Assembly: GCF_026342035.1 (NCBI RefSeq)
Contig: NZ_JAPENM010000005.1
Coordinates: forward strand, 186,001-250,000
DNA length: 64,000 nucleotides
Origin: Aldersonia sp. NBC_00410
GTDB taxonomy: Bacteria > Actinomycetota > Actinomycetes > Mycobacteriales > Mycobacteriaceae
Reading direction: 5' to 3'
Below, piece after piece: positions 7,219 to 14,858 of the stretch. Position numbers and translations under genes: made by a program. The first letter of the stretch is position 1, and the number at the start of each line of letters is the position of its first letter. The notes beneath the pieces are model-generated. The model saw nothing but the letters and a program-made list of their open reading frames with translations. It ran no database searches and was not told the origin of the DNA.

Positions 7219-8217
7219 ATGCTCTTCGAGTTCGACGCCGATCAGCGTCTTTGGCGCGACACTGTGCGCGGTGTCACGGCCAAGGAGTGCCCGGCGACCC
7301 TGATCCGATCGATCGTCGACAACGGCGCCGATCCCAGCCCGCTGTGGAAGACCTACATCGACCTCGGCTGGACCGAGATGACCGAGTCGGACACCATCGT
7401 TGAACTGGCAATCGTGCTCGAGGAACTGGGCCGCGCGACCGATCCGACGCCGTTTCTGGCGACGATGACGCAATTCGCGCCGTTGGCGCCGGAATTCACC
7501 AAGCCCGATCAGACCGGCACTGCGGTGTATGGCGGTGTCAGCGTTCGCCGCGACGGTTCGGAATGGCTGCTCAACGGCACCGCGCGGTACGTCCTCGATG
7601 GAGACCGGGCGGATCGCTTCGCCGTTGTCACGGGCGCGGGAGTTTTCGTCGTACCCGCAGCCGATGTTGCGGCAGTGCGCAGCCCGATCTTCGACCCCGC
7701 GCTGCACGTCGCAGAGGTTTCCTTCACCGGTGTGCGCGTGAGTGACGACGCACGCAGCGCGGTCGATCCCGAACGTGCGCGGCACCTCGCGCTGGCCGGC
7801 CTCGCGCTGACCACGGTCGGTGCGTGCCAACGAATCCTCGACCTCGTCGTCGAGCATGTCGGCAACAGGAAACAGTTCGGTGTTCCGATCGGATCGTTCC
7901 AGGCCGTCAAACACAAGGCTGCCGACATGCACGTCGCGATCGAGCGGGCACGAGCGCTCGCCTATTACGCGGCCCTGACCATCGCCGAGGATGACCCGCG
8001 CCGTCGCGTCGCCGCATCGATGGCGAAAGCCGCTGCCGGAGAGTGCCAGTCATTGGTCTTCCGGCACGGCGTGCAACTGTTCGGCGCAATGGGATTCACC
8101 TGGGAGAACGACCTTCAGTTCGCGCTCAAACGAGCCAAGGTCGGAGAGTTGATGCTCGGCGGAGCAGACGAGCATCGGGCATTGATCGCCAAGGAGTACC
8201 GTGCAACTTTCGTTTGA
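7219..8217 (+). CDS. Acyl-CoA dehydrogenase, non-catalytic-type subunit of a pair
   Basis: A 332-residue FadE-like protein, shorter than the usual 380-400 residues. It keeps the C-terminal helical domain (KQFGVPIGSFQAVKHKAADMH; FGAMGFTWENDLQFALKRAK). Where classical enzymes have the catalytic Glu in YEGT it reads LGGADEH, and it lacks the HER-type Glu. It overlaps a full-length ACAD gene by 17 bp. In steroid-degrading actinobacteria such neighbours form alpha2beta2 ACADs in which only one chain supplies the base, so I infer the same here. The start is the ATG at 7219 after AAGGAGG. It is the first gene of an operon with an operator upstream. Confidence 0.87.
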   Translation: MLFEFDADQRLWRDTVRGVTAKECPATLIRSIVDNGADPSPLWKTYIDLGWTEMTESDTIVELAIVLEELGRATDPTPFLATMTQFAPLAPEFTKPDQTGTAVYGGVSVRRDGSEWLLNGTARYVLDGDRADRFAVVTGAGVFVVPAADVAAVRSPIFDPALHVAEVSFTGVRVSDDARSAVDPERARHLALAGLALTTVGACQRILDLVVEHVGNRKQFGVPIGSFQAVKHKAADMHVAIERARALAYYAALTIAEDDPRRRVAASMAKAAAGECQSLVFRHGVQLFGAMGFTWENDLQFALKRAKVGELMLGGADEHRALIAKEYRATFV

Positions 8218-9379
8218 TAGCGAAGTCGAGGAATTCCGAGCCGAATTCGCGGCTTTCCTCGACGAAAACCTTCCGCCTGCGGCGGAGGCATCGGCCGAAC
8301 GGGCGAAGTCCAGCTCGGATGTCCCGGAGTGGGCACGCCGTTGGCAGCGGCTGCAATTCGACAGCGGCTGGCTGCTTCCGGGCAATCCGCCGGAGTTCGG
8401 CGGACGCAATGCGTCGATCCTGCAGCAGTTCGTGCATCAGGATGAACTGTCGCGCCGGCGGATCTACCACAGCTTCAACCCGCAAGGCGTTGGCATCATC
8501 GCGGCATCTCTGCTGTCGTTCGGCACGCCGGAGCAGAAGCAACGTTGGGCCGTGCCGATTCTGCGGGCCGAGATCACCGCGTCGCTCGGCATGAGTGAGC
8601 CTGGGGCCGGTTCGGATCTGGCGGGCCTGCGCACGCGTGCGGTCCTCGAGGGCGACCATTTCGTCGTGAATGGCCAGAAGGTGTGGACGTCCGGGGCCCA
8701 TGACGCCGACGTGCTGCTGACCTTCGTCCGCACGGATCCCGATGCACCGAAGCACAAGGGCATCAGCGTGCTGATCATTCCGACCGACACCCCCGGTGTG
8801 GAGCGCCGGCCGTTCCCGTCGGTGTGCTCCGTCGACGACAGGGACTTCAACGAGGTGTTCTTCACCGACGTCAAGGTGCCGGCGGAAAACCTGATCGGCG
8901 ACCTGAATCAGGGCTGGCGAGTGGCGAACGGATCGCTCGGCCACGAGCGCACCCTGATGTGGCTCGGTTTCGCGGACCGACTGAAGGAACTCATCGAGGA
9001 CTTCAGTCCGGTCTCCTATCTCGATCAGGACCGGTACGCGACGCTCGTCATGGACAATCTCGCTCTGCGCCTGCTCGGCTCGGCAGCGCTCGCGCGCGCT
9101 GCTCGCAACGAGCAGGATGTGCCCGCCTTGTCGGTCCTGAAGGTGTTCGGTTCGGAGGCCGTTCAGCGAGGCTCCGAGGCCGCGCTGGTCGCAGCCGGCA
9201 GTGACGGCCTGATCTCGCCGAACGTCACTGCGCCCGACAACCCCTGGAGTCTGGACAATTTCACGAGCAGTTGGTTCGAGCGCTACGCCCGGAGCTTCGC
9301 GGGCACCATCGCCGGCGGCACTTCGGAAATCCAGCGCACGATCATCGCCGAGCGTGTGCTCGGCCTTCCCCGGAGTTAG
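8201..9379 (+). CDS. Acyl-CoA dehydrogenase, catalytic-type subunit of a pair
   Basis: A 392-residue ACAD with the FAD/substrate motifs SLGMSEPGAGSDLAGL and VVNGQKVWTSGAHDADV. A Glu in LGHERTLMW is at the place of the isovaleryl-CoA-dehydrogenase-type catalytic Glu, and the C-terminus is AGGTSEIQRTIIAERVLGLPR. It should introduce an alpha,beta double bond into an acyl-CoA using FAD. The GTG start at 8201 follows AAGGAG and lies within the preceding ACAD gene. The short partner at 7219-8217 probably completes a heteromeric enzyme. The next gene, a crotonase, follows after 11 bp. Confidence 0.9.
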   Translation: MQLSFDSEVEEFRAEFAAFLDENLPPAAEASAERAKSSSDVPEWARRWQRLQFDSGWLLPGNPPEFGGRNASILQQFVHQDELSRRRIYHSFNPQGVGIIAASLLSFGTPEQKQRWAVPILRAEITASLGMSEPGAGSDLAGLRTRAVLEGDHFVVNGQKVWTSGAHDADVLLTFVRTDPDAPKHKGISVLIIPTDTPGVERRPFPSVCSVDDRDFNEVFFTDVKVPAENLIGDLNQGWRVANGSLGHERTLMWLGFADRLKELIEDFSPVSYLDQDRYATLVMDNLALRLLGSAALARAARNEQDVPALSVLKVFGSEAVQRGSEAALVAAGSDGLISPNVTAPDNPWSLDNFTSSWFERYARSFAGTIAGGTSEIQRTIIAERVLGLPRS

Positions 9380-9390
9380 AGGAGTCCGCT

Positions 9391-10179
9391 TTGTACATTC
9401 TCTACGAGGTTGCGGACAAGATCGCGACCATCACGCTCAACCGCCCCGAGGCGGCCAACGCGCAAAACCCCGACCTCCTCGATGAACTCGATGCTGCATG
9501 GACTCGGGCCGCGGAGGACCCGGACGTAGTGGTGATCGTGCTGCGCGCCAACGGAAAGCACTTTTCGGCCGGACACGACATGCGGAGCAGCGGCAAAGTT
9601 CCCGTGCCGGACAAGATCACGCTCGAACTGATCTACCAGGCGGAGAGCAAGCGCTACCTCGAGTACTCGCTGCGCTGGCGCAACATACCGAAGCCGACGA
9701 TCGCGGCCGTCCAGGGTCGGTGCATCGCGGGCGGTCTGTTGCTGTGCTGGCCTTGTGACCTGATCATCGCCGCCGACGACGCCCTGTTCTCCGATCCGGT
9801 CGTGCTGATGGGTATCGGTGGCGTCGAATACCACGGCCACACCTGGGAGCTCGGCCCCCGGCTCGCCAAGGAAATCTTGTTCACCGGGCGCGCGATGACC
9901 GCCGAGGAAGTCGCCCGCACCGGGATGGTGAACAAAGTGGTGCCGCGCGACGAACTCGACGCCGAGACCAGGGCGCTGGCGAGCAAGATCGCCGAGATGC
10001 CTCCGTTCGGGCTGCGTCAGGCCAAACGTGCCGTCAATCAAACCCTGGATGTCCAGGGCTTTTACGCGGCGATTCAGTCGATCTTCGATGTCCACCAGAC
10101 CGGACACGGCAACGCGTTGAGTGTCAGTGGCTACCCCATTTTGACCAAACTCGACGAGATGAAGGCAGCCATCAAGTAG
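9391..10179 (+). CDS. Enoyl-CoA hydratase/isomerase (crotonase) family protein lacking the usual glutamates
   Basis: A 262-residue crotonase-fold protein. The oxyanion-hole segments are FSAGHDM and GRCIAGGLLLCWPCDLI. The two catalytic Glu of classical hydratases fall where this protein has Leu (AGGLLL) and Val (SDPVVLMGIGGVEYHG), so simple syn-hydration is unlikely. Isomerase, hydrolase or ring-opening chemistry is possible, and the Glu in GGVEYHG could serve as base. The TTG start at 9391 follows GAGGAG (9379-9384). It is the last gene of the ACAD-ACAD-crotonase operon. Confidence 0.82.
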   Translation: MYILYEVADKIATITLNRPEAANAQNPDLLDELDAAWTRAAEDPDVVVIVLRANGKHFSAGHDMRSSGKVPVPDKITLELIYQAESKRYLEYSLRWRNIPKPTIAAVQGRCIAGGLLLCWPCDLIIAADDALFSDPVVLMGIGGVEYHGHTWELGPRLAKEILFTGRAMTAEEVARTGMVNKVVPRDELDAETRALASKIAEMPPFGLRQAKRAVNQTLDVQGFYAAIQSIFDVHQTGHGNALSVSGYPILTKLDEMKAAIK

Positions 10180-10283
10180 GTTCCGCATCGAGCGCCGTGT
10201 GCGAACGCATCTCGACGACATGAGCAATTTGCTCGCACCGGCGCACCCGCTCAGCTCAAAAAAGAAAGTCTAAAGGAGACCCC

Positions 10284-10808
10284 ATGCGCGTTCAGTTCAT
10301 CCGGCGAGCAGCTATCGCCGCCAGCATCGTCGCCATCGCGGTGGCACCGCTCGCCGCCTGTAGCGACGACGACAGCTCGTCCGACACTTCGACCACGACC
10401 TCGGCCGAGGCCACCAGCTCGGCGGCCGAGACTTCGGCTGCCGCGGGTGCCGCGGACGAGGCGACCACCAAGGCCATCACGGACGCCTACACCGTCGTCT
10501 TCAACGGCTCGGCTCCGCCGGCGGAGCGCGCCGCGCTGGTCGAGAACGGTCAGACCTTCCTCCCGGTGCTGGAGGCCTCGGTCGCGAACCCGCAGTCGAC
10601 GGGGACGACCGCCACCGTTAGCAATGTGACGCTGGTCGACGCCAACAATGCCAACGTGACGTGGACGCTGAACTCGAATGGTGCTCCGGTGCTGCCGGAC
10701 CAGACCGGCCAGGCCATCAACGACGCCGGCACCTGGAAGGTCTCGGCGTCCACCCTCTGTGCGCTGCTCGCAATCGCGGGTGGCGGGGGTACAGTCCCGG
10801 GCTGCTAG
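10284..10808 (+). CDS. Lipoprotein with Mtb12-like C-terminal domain
   Basis: A 174-residue exported lipoprotein. It has a basic N-terminus (MRVQFIRRAA), a hydrophobic segment and the lipobox LAAC followed by an acidic SDDDSSSD stretch, then a Ser/Thr/Ala-rich linker to about residue 55. The C-terminal part (ENGQTFLPVLEA, GAPVLPDQTGQAI, GTWKVSASTLCALL) matches, from memory, the mycobacterial low-molecular-weight antigen Mtb12/CFP-2 family. No enzymatic role is known. Its start follows AAAGGAGA. A strong terminator follows at 10821, so it is an independent unit that separates the two catabolic operons; no operator repeat precedes it. Confidence 0.8.
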   Translation: MRVQFIRRAAIAASIVAIAVAPLAACSDDDSSSDTSTTTSAEATSSAAETSAAAGAADEATTKAITDAYTVVFNGSAPPAERAALVENGQTFLPVLEASVANPQSTGTTATVSNVTLVDANNANVTWTLNSNGAPVLPDQTGQAINDAGTWKVSASTLCALLAIAGGGGTVPGC

Positions 10809-10820
10809 TCGCTGAACACG

Positions 10821-10858
10821 ACAAGCGGGGCCGAGTCGAAAGACTCGGCCCCGCTTGT
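10821..10858 (+). terminator. Rho-independent-type hairpin, 17-bp perfect stem
   Basis: The arms ACAAGCGGGGCCGAGTC and GACTCGGCCCCGCTTGT are perfectly complementary around a GAAA tetraloop, 13 bp after the lipoprotein stop. There is no long U run, as is usual in high-GC actinobacteria. It can also stop the leftward operon, which converges at 11023. Confidence 0.85.
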
Positions 10859-10893
10859 GTTGTGCGGTGTTCTGCCGTTCCCCATTTCCTCGT

Positions 10894-10982
10894 TGATCAC
10901 GAGCAACTTGCCCCAAAAACTTGGCAAATCGGGGCCATTTGCTCGTGATCACCGCAGCGGAGGGGCCAGGGGCTCGTGATCA
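10894..10982. repeat. Intergenic repeat cluster: inverted 13-mer plus a third 11-bp copy
   Basis: TGATCACGAGCAA (10894-10906) is inverted exactly at 10939-10951 (TTGCTCGTGATCA). GCTCGTGATCA occurs again at 10972-10982. The space between the first two arms also holds TTGCC/GGCAA complementarity, so the RNA could fold into a long imperfect stem. The cluster sits between convergent genes (10808 and 11023). Its function is unknown; a terminator, repeat element or protein site are all possible. Confidence 0.65.
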
Positions 10983-11022
10983 ACTCGGGGTGAGCGGGGT
11001 GGAGCGGGGTGGGGAACCTGAG

Positions 11023-11814
11023 CTAAAGGTGCGCGAGCCGGGGTGCGGTGCCCTGGGCGCGGATGATCGCACCAGCCTCGCGGGTCAGTTCGCGCGAGCT
11101 GCCAAGGAGACCGTCGAGGAACAACGCCCGCCGGATATGTCCCTGCAGAGCGTGTTCCGCGGTGAAGCCGATACCGCCGAGCACCTGTTGGCAGTGCCGG
11201 GCGGCGGTACGCGCGGCAGTGCCGGCGGCGGCCTTCGCCAGCAGCGCGCCGAGGTCGTCGTTGGCGACGGCCAGCGTGGCTTCGGCACCCTCGATCGCGA
11301 CCAGGGTTTCGGCGAGCCGATGCCGGACAGCCTGGAATCCTGCCACCGGCTTACCAAACTGGGTTCGGTCGAGTGCATGGCTGCGGGCCAGGGCGAGCAT
11401 CGTGCGGCTGGTGCCGACCAACCACCACGCCAAGGCGCGCCGGCCGCCAGCGAGGGGGACCGCGGAACCCGAATCGACAACGCGGACCGGAAGATCGGCG
11501 TCCAGACAGGTGGCATCGGCGACAGTGGAACGTTCCCAGAGCACCCACGAACCGCCGCTGTAGGGCAACGGCAGCGTCTCACCGATCGGCAGATTCGCTT
11601 CGGCCGCCACGACGTCGTTGAGCACCGCGGAATGGGCGCCGGTTTCGCCGAGCAGACGGAACACCAGCGGAACGGCGATATCGGGGATCTCGGCAAGCAT
11701 GTCGGCCCAGCCGAGCCCGTCGAGCGCGGTGTCGAGCGCCGCGCCCGACGCCGTCGTCATCGTCTTGCGGATGGTCTGCTCGAGCAGGTTGATCTCGACA
11801 TCGTGCTCGGTCAT
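11023..11814 (-). CDS. Acyl-CoA dehydrogenase, short non-catalytic-type subunit
   Basis: A 263-residue ACAD-like protein with most of the N-terminal alpha domain missing. The C-terminal segments FGKPVAGFQAVRHRLAETL and QQVLGGIGFTAEHALQGHIRRA are typical of FadE proteins. The position of the YEGT Glu reads LLGSSREL and no HER motif is present, so it should not carry the catalytic base. It is ATGA-coupled to the full-length ACAD gene at 11811, the second of three such pairs here. It is the last gene of the Rieske operon and ends near the 10821 terminator. Confidence 0.85.
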   Translation of the reverse strand: MTEHDVEINLLEQTIRKTMTTASGAALDTALDGLGWADMLAEIPDIAVPLVFRLLGETGAHSAVLNDVVAAEANLPIGETLPLPYSGGSWVLWERSTVADATCLDADLPVRVVDSGSAVPLAGGRRALAWWLVGTSRTMLALARSHALDRTQFGKPVAGFQAVRHRLAETLVAIEGAEATLAVANDDLGALLAKAAAGTAARTAARHCQQVLGGIGFTAEHALQGHIRRALFLDGLLGSSRELTREAGAIIRAQGTAPRLAHL

Positions 11815-12899
11815 TCCGCCCCCAGGTCCAGCAGTCGGCGCGCAATGATGTTGCGCTGGATCTCCGCGGTGCCGCCGTAGATCGTCGCGGCCCGCGAATA
11901 AAGGAATTCGGTACGCCACTCGGAGTCGGTCAATTCGATGGCGCCGGGCAGCAGGTCGCGCGCGGTGTCGAAGAGTTGCTGTTCCGCCGTCGCGAGGAGC
12001 ACCTTGTCGATCGAGGTTTCCGGTCCGAGCTTGCCGCCCTCGGCCAGGCGCTGCTGGGTGGCGTGCGAACGGCATCGCACGGTGTGCAGCGCAAGGTAGG
12101 CCGACCCCAGTTCTGCGTCGGCGGCCTCGGTGGTCTCGGCGAGCAACCGGTCCAGTCGGGTGAACAGGTAGGCGATCCGATGCCAGAAACAGGTCGAGCG
12201 TTCGTGCGGCAGCAGATCCATCGCGACCCGCCAGCCGTCGCCCGGGTTGCCCAGCATTCGGTCGGCGGGGACCACGACGTCGTCGAAGTACACCTCGGCG
12301 AACTCGTCCACGCCGTGCATGGTGCGCAGCGGCCGCACGTCGATGCCCGGCGTATCCATGTCGACGAAGAACGCGGTGATGCCCGTGTGCCCCGGACCCG
12401 TGCGGGTGAGCAGCACACATCGGGATGCGTACTGCGCCAGACTGGTCCACACCTTCTGCCCGTTGATCACCCACTCGTCGCCGCGCTGGACCGCGCGGGT
12501 GGATAGTGACGCGAGGTCGCTGCCCGAACCCGGTTCGGAGAATCCCTGGCACCACTGCTCACGGCCGCCGAGCAGCCGAGGCACCATCTCCGCGGCGAGT
12601 TCCGGTCGTGCGTAGGAGATCATCGTGGGCGCAAGGACTTCGATCATGGAGTAGATCCCCGGCTCGGCCAGATCGCGATTGGCGACCTCCTCGCCGAGAA
12701 TCGCGCGCAGCACGGCGGGCCCGCCGAGGCCGCCGACCTCGGCGGGCCAGCCGTAACGCATCCAGCCCGCGTCGAAGAGCGCGGCGCGGACTCGATCGAG
12801 TTGAGCGACCTGGCCGTCGAGCGAATGATCCTCGCCCGGCGTCAGGTCGTTCTCATCGAGCCATGCGCACAACGCCTTCCGGAACTCGTCCGGTGTCAT
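11811..12899 (-). CDS. Acyl-CoA dehydrogenase, catalytic-type subunit of a pair
   Basis: A 362-residue ACAD. CQGFSEPGSGSDLASL and VINGQKVWTSLAQYA form the flavin/substrate region, LLPHERSTCFW carries the candidate catalytic Glu, and YGGTAEIQRNIIARRLLDLG closes the protein. The ATG at 12899 overlaps the preceding stop, and its own stop overlaps the short ACAD start. It probably dehydrogenates a CoA-ester intermediate produced by the upstream Rieske-operon enzymes; the substrate is unknown. Confidence 0.9.
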   Translation of the reverse strand: MTPDEFRKALCAWLDENDLTPGEDHSLDGQVAQLDRVRAALFDAGWMRYGWPAEVGGLGGPAVLRAILGEEVANRDLAEPGIYSMIEVLAPTMISYARPELAAEMVPRLLGGREQWCQGFSEPGSGSDLASLSTRAVQRGDEWVINGQKVWTSLAQYASRCVLLTRTGPGHTGITAFFVDMDTPGIDVRPLRTMHGVDEFAEVYFDDVVVPADRMLGNPGDGWRVAMDLLPHERSTCFWHRIAYLFTRLDRLLAETTEAADAELGSAYLALHTVRCRSHATQQRLAEGGKLGPETSIDKVLLATAEQQLFDTARDLLPGAIELTDSEWRTEFLYSRAATIYGGTAEIQRNIIARRLLDLGAE

Positions 12900-13312
12900 G
12901 CCGAGGGCGCCTCGTAAGCGTGCGGCCGGCCCGAGTCGTGCTCGCCACTGCGGCGGATGAACGTCATCTTCCGGGTCCGCAGCCGCCACCCGTCGCTCGT
13001 CTTGGCGTAGGTGTCGTTGTAGTACCCGATCCGCATGTCGTGGGTCGAGTGCTCGACGAAGCACAGCGGCTGGGTGCCGGTCGCGGTGTCGCCGTTAAGA
13101 TTGATGAGTGCGGTGCCGGTCATGAACAAACCGCTCGGGGCGGCGGCGACCAATGCGGGGAACTCGGCAAGCGTGAATGTGTCACCGAAGGCGCTGTACG
13201 TGCCGTCCGGGGTGAAAACTCCGATCAGCCCGTCGATATCGCCTTGTGTGATGGTGACCGCATACCGAGCCAGCAGTTGATTGATGGCCACGATTTCGTC
13301 AGTTGTTGACAA
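12896..13312 (-). CDS. SnoaL-like/NTF2-fold protein
   Basis: A 138-residue protein with the cone-shaped NTF2 fold pattern: an N-terminal helix IVAINQLLARYA, GDIDGLIGVFTPDGTY, and C-terminal strands ending in WRLRTRKMTFIRRSGE. Members act as small dehydratases, isomerases or polyketide cyclases, or as subunits of ring-hydroxylating oxygenases. The TTG start at 13312 overlaps the end of the amidohydrolase gene by 14 bp and follows AAGG. Placement in a Rieske operon favours a hydratase/isomerase or beta-subunit-like role. Catalytic residues cannot be assigned with confidence. Confidence 0.8.
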   Translation of the reverse strand: MSTTDEIVAINQLLARYAVTITQGDIDGLIGVFTPDGTYSAFGDTFTLAEFPALVAAAPSGLFMTGTALINLNGDTATGTQPLCFVEHSTHDMRIGYYNDTYAKTSDGWRLRTRKMTFIRRSGEHDSGRPHAYEAPSA

Positions 13313-14510
13313 AGACCTTCCCGCCTTTCATCACGAACTTCACGTTCTGGGTGACAGTGATGTCATCCATGGGGTTTCCGGGCACGCCGACGATGTCGGC
13401 GAGCAGTCCCTCGGCCAGTCGGCCGCGGTCGGTGACGTTGATCAAGTCGGCGGCCACGATGGTCGCCGCCCGGAGCACGGCAAGCGGGGGCAATCCGCGT
13501 TCGACGAGCGCGACGAGTTCGTCGGCGTTCTTGCCGTGCGGGATGGCCGGTGCGTCGGTACCGACAGCGATCTTCACGCCGGCGTCGTAGCACTTCTTGA
13601 CCGCAATGCGTGCCTGCGGGAACATCACGGCCGCTTTGTCTTTCAACTCGTCGGGTGCGTGCGACATGTCCATGCCATCGATCAACCGGGTCGTGGGTAC
13701 CAGGAAGGTCCCGTTGTCGACCATCATCGCGATTGCCTCGTCGTCGACGAGGAACCCGTGCTCGATGCAATCGATGCCTGCCTTGACGGCCGACTTCACG
13801 GCTTCGGCTCCATGCGTATGCGAAGCGACCCGCAGCCCGCGCCGATGCGCCTCGTCGACGATGGCGCACAGTTCGTCGAACGAGTAGTGCTGCGCACCAG
13901 CAGTTCCCGTGTGCGACATGACGCCGCCCGAAACGCACACCTTGATCAGCTGGGCACCATGCTTGATCTGGTATCGAACGGCCTTCTGCACCTCGTCGAC
14001 ACCGTTGGCGATGCCCTCTTCGATGGTGAGCTCGAGGACGCCGGGCATGAACGCGGCGAACATCGTCGGATCGAGATGCCCCCCGGTGGGGGTGATCGCG
14101 TGCCCGGCGGGCACCACCCGCGGCCCGTCGACCCAGCCGGCGTCGATCGCCTTTCCCAACGCGACGTCGAGCAGGTAGCCACCGGTTTTGACGAACAGGC
14201 CGAGGTTGCGGACCGTGGTGAAGCCGGCCCGCAACGTGCGGCGGGCATTGCCCACCGCGCGCAGCATTCGCAGCGGCGGGTCATCCTGAACCATTGAGGT
14301 GACGGGCTTTTCGCCGCGGCCACCCATGAGCAGGTTGACCTCCATGTCCATCATGCCGGGCATGAGGATCAGGTCGCCGAGGTCGATGACGTCACCTTCC
14401 GGTGCGCCACCGACCCCGACGATGCGATCTCCGTCGACGCGGATGATGCCCGGCGTGATGATCTCGCCGGCATCGACGTCGAGTAGCCCCGCTGCCTTCA
14501 GGGTCAGCAT
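13299..14510 (-). CDS. Amidohydrolase-superfamily protein, imidazolonepropionase-like, with altered metal motif
   Basis: A 403-residue protein with the beta-sandwich start (DGDRIVGVGGAPEGDVIDLGD) and TIM-barrel layout of imidazolonepropionase/prolidase-type amidohydrolases. Later metal motifs look intact: Lys in LIKVCVSGG, HTHG, IEHG and VGTDAP. The first motif, normally DxHxH, reads DMEVNLL, with Glu57 and Asn59 in place of the two histidines. The reaction may therefore need a different metal site. The start ATG at 14510 lies 4 bp from the next gene. The neighbouring oxygenase suggests hydrolysis of a ring or lactone product, but this is inference. Confidence 0.82.
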   Translation of the reverse strand: MLTLKAAGLLDVDAGEIITPGIIRVDGDRIVGVGGAPEGDVIDLGDLILMPGMMDMEVNLLMGGRGEKPVTSMVQDDPPLRMLRAVGNARRTLRAGFTTVRNLGLFVKTGGYLLDVALGKAIDAGWVDGPRVVPAGHAITPTGGHLDPTMFAAFMPGVLELTIEEGIANGVDEVQKAVRYQIKHGAQLIKVCVSGGVMSHTGTAGAQHYSFDELCAIVDEAHRRGLRVASHTHGAEAVKSAVKAGIDCIEHGFLVDDEAIAMMVDNGTFLVPTTRLIDGMDMSHAPDELKDKAAVMFPQARIAVKKCYDAGVKIAVGTDAPAIPHGKNADELVALVERGLPPLAVLRAATIVAADLINVTDRGRLAEGLLADIVGVPGNPMDDITVTQNVKFVMKGGKVFVNN

Positions 14511-14513
14511 GGG

Positions 14514-14858
14514 TCAGACCACCGGCTCCTTGGTGATGGTCACCCAGGCAGCGCCGCTGTCGAGCACGCGCGGCTGCTTCCAGACCTCGATCGGGAAGGA
14601 CACCATCACCACGGACTGCATCAGGTGCATCAGCCGCTTGGCATCCTCGGGCATGTCGTTCAGCGGGAAACGGGCGTCGAGGTACACCATGACCTCCTCG
14701 AGGCGCGCGATACCGGCGTCGTAGAGGTCCTGCATCTCGTCCATGGTGGAGGCCAGCCGCTTGGCGTAGCGCTCCGGCTCGGTGGCCAGGATCCAGTCAC
14801 CGAACCGTTCCAGGTCGGCGAACTCGGGCGGCAGCAGTGCCGTCGAAGTCTCAGACAT
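14514..14858 (-). CDS. Small conserved protein of unknown function in the Rieske operon
   Basis: This 114-residue mainly helical protein (for example RFGDWILATEPERYAKRL and RLEEVMVYLDARFPL) matches no family that I recognise. I chose the ATG at 14858 behind GGGAG; it overlaps the Rieske stop by 8 bp, and the ATG at 14873 is an alternative. It has no Cys, signal peptide or membrane segment. Tight coupling to the Rieske subunit suggests a partner or accessory subunit of that oxygenase, in the place where a beta subunit might be expected. Confidence 0.7.
   Translation of the reverse strand: MSETSTALLPPEFADLERFGDWILATEPERYAKRLASTMDEMQDLYDAGIARLEEVMVYLDARFPLNDMPEDAKRLMHLMQSVVMVSFPIEVWKQPRVLDSGAAWVTITKEPVV

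Noticed and set aside
11023-11814. Frameshifted ACAD pseudogene
   Set aside because: The short gene starts exactly at an ATGA junction with its partner and has no N-terminal remnant in another frame, so it looks like a genuine short subunit.
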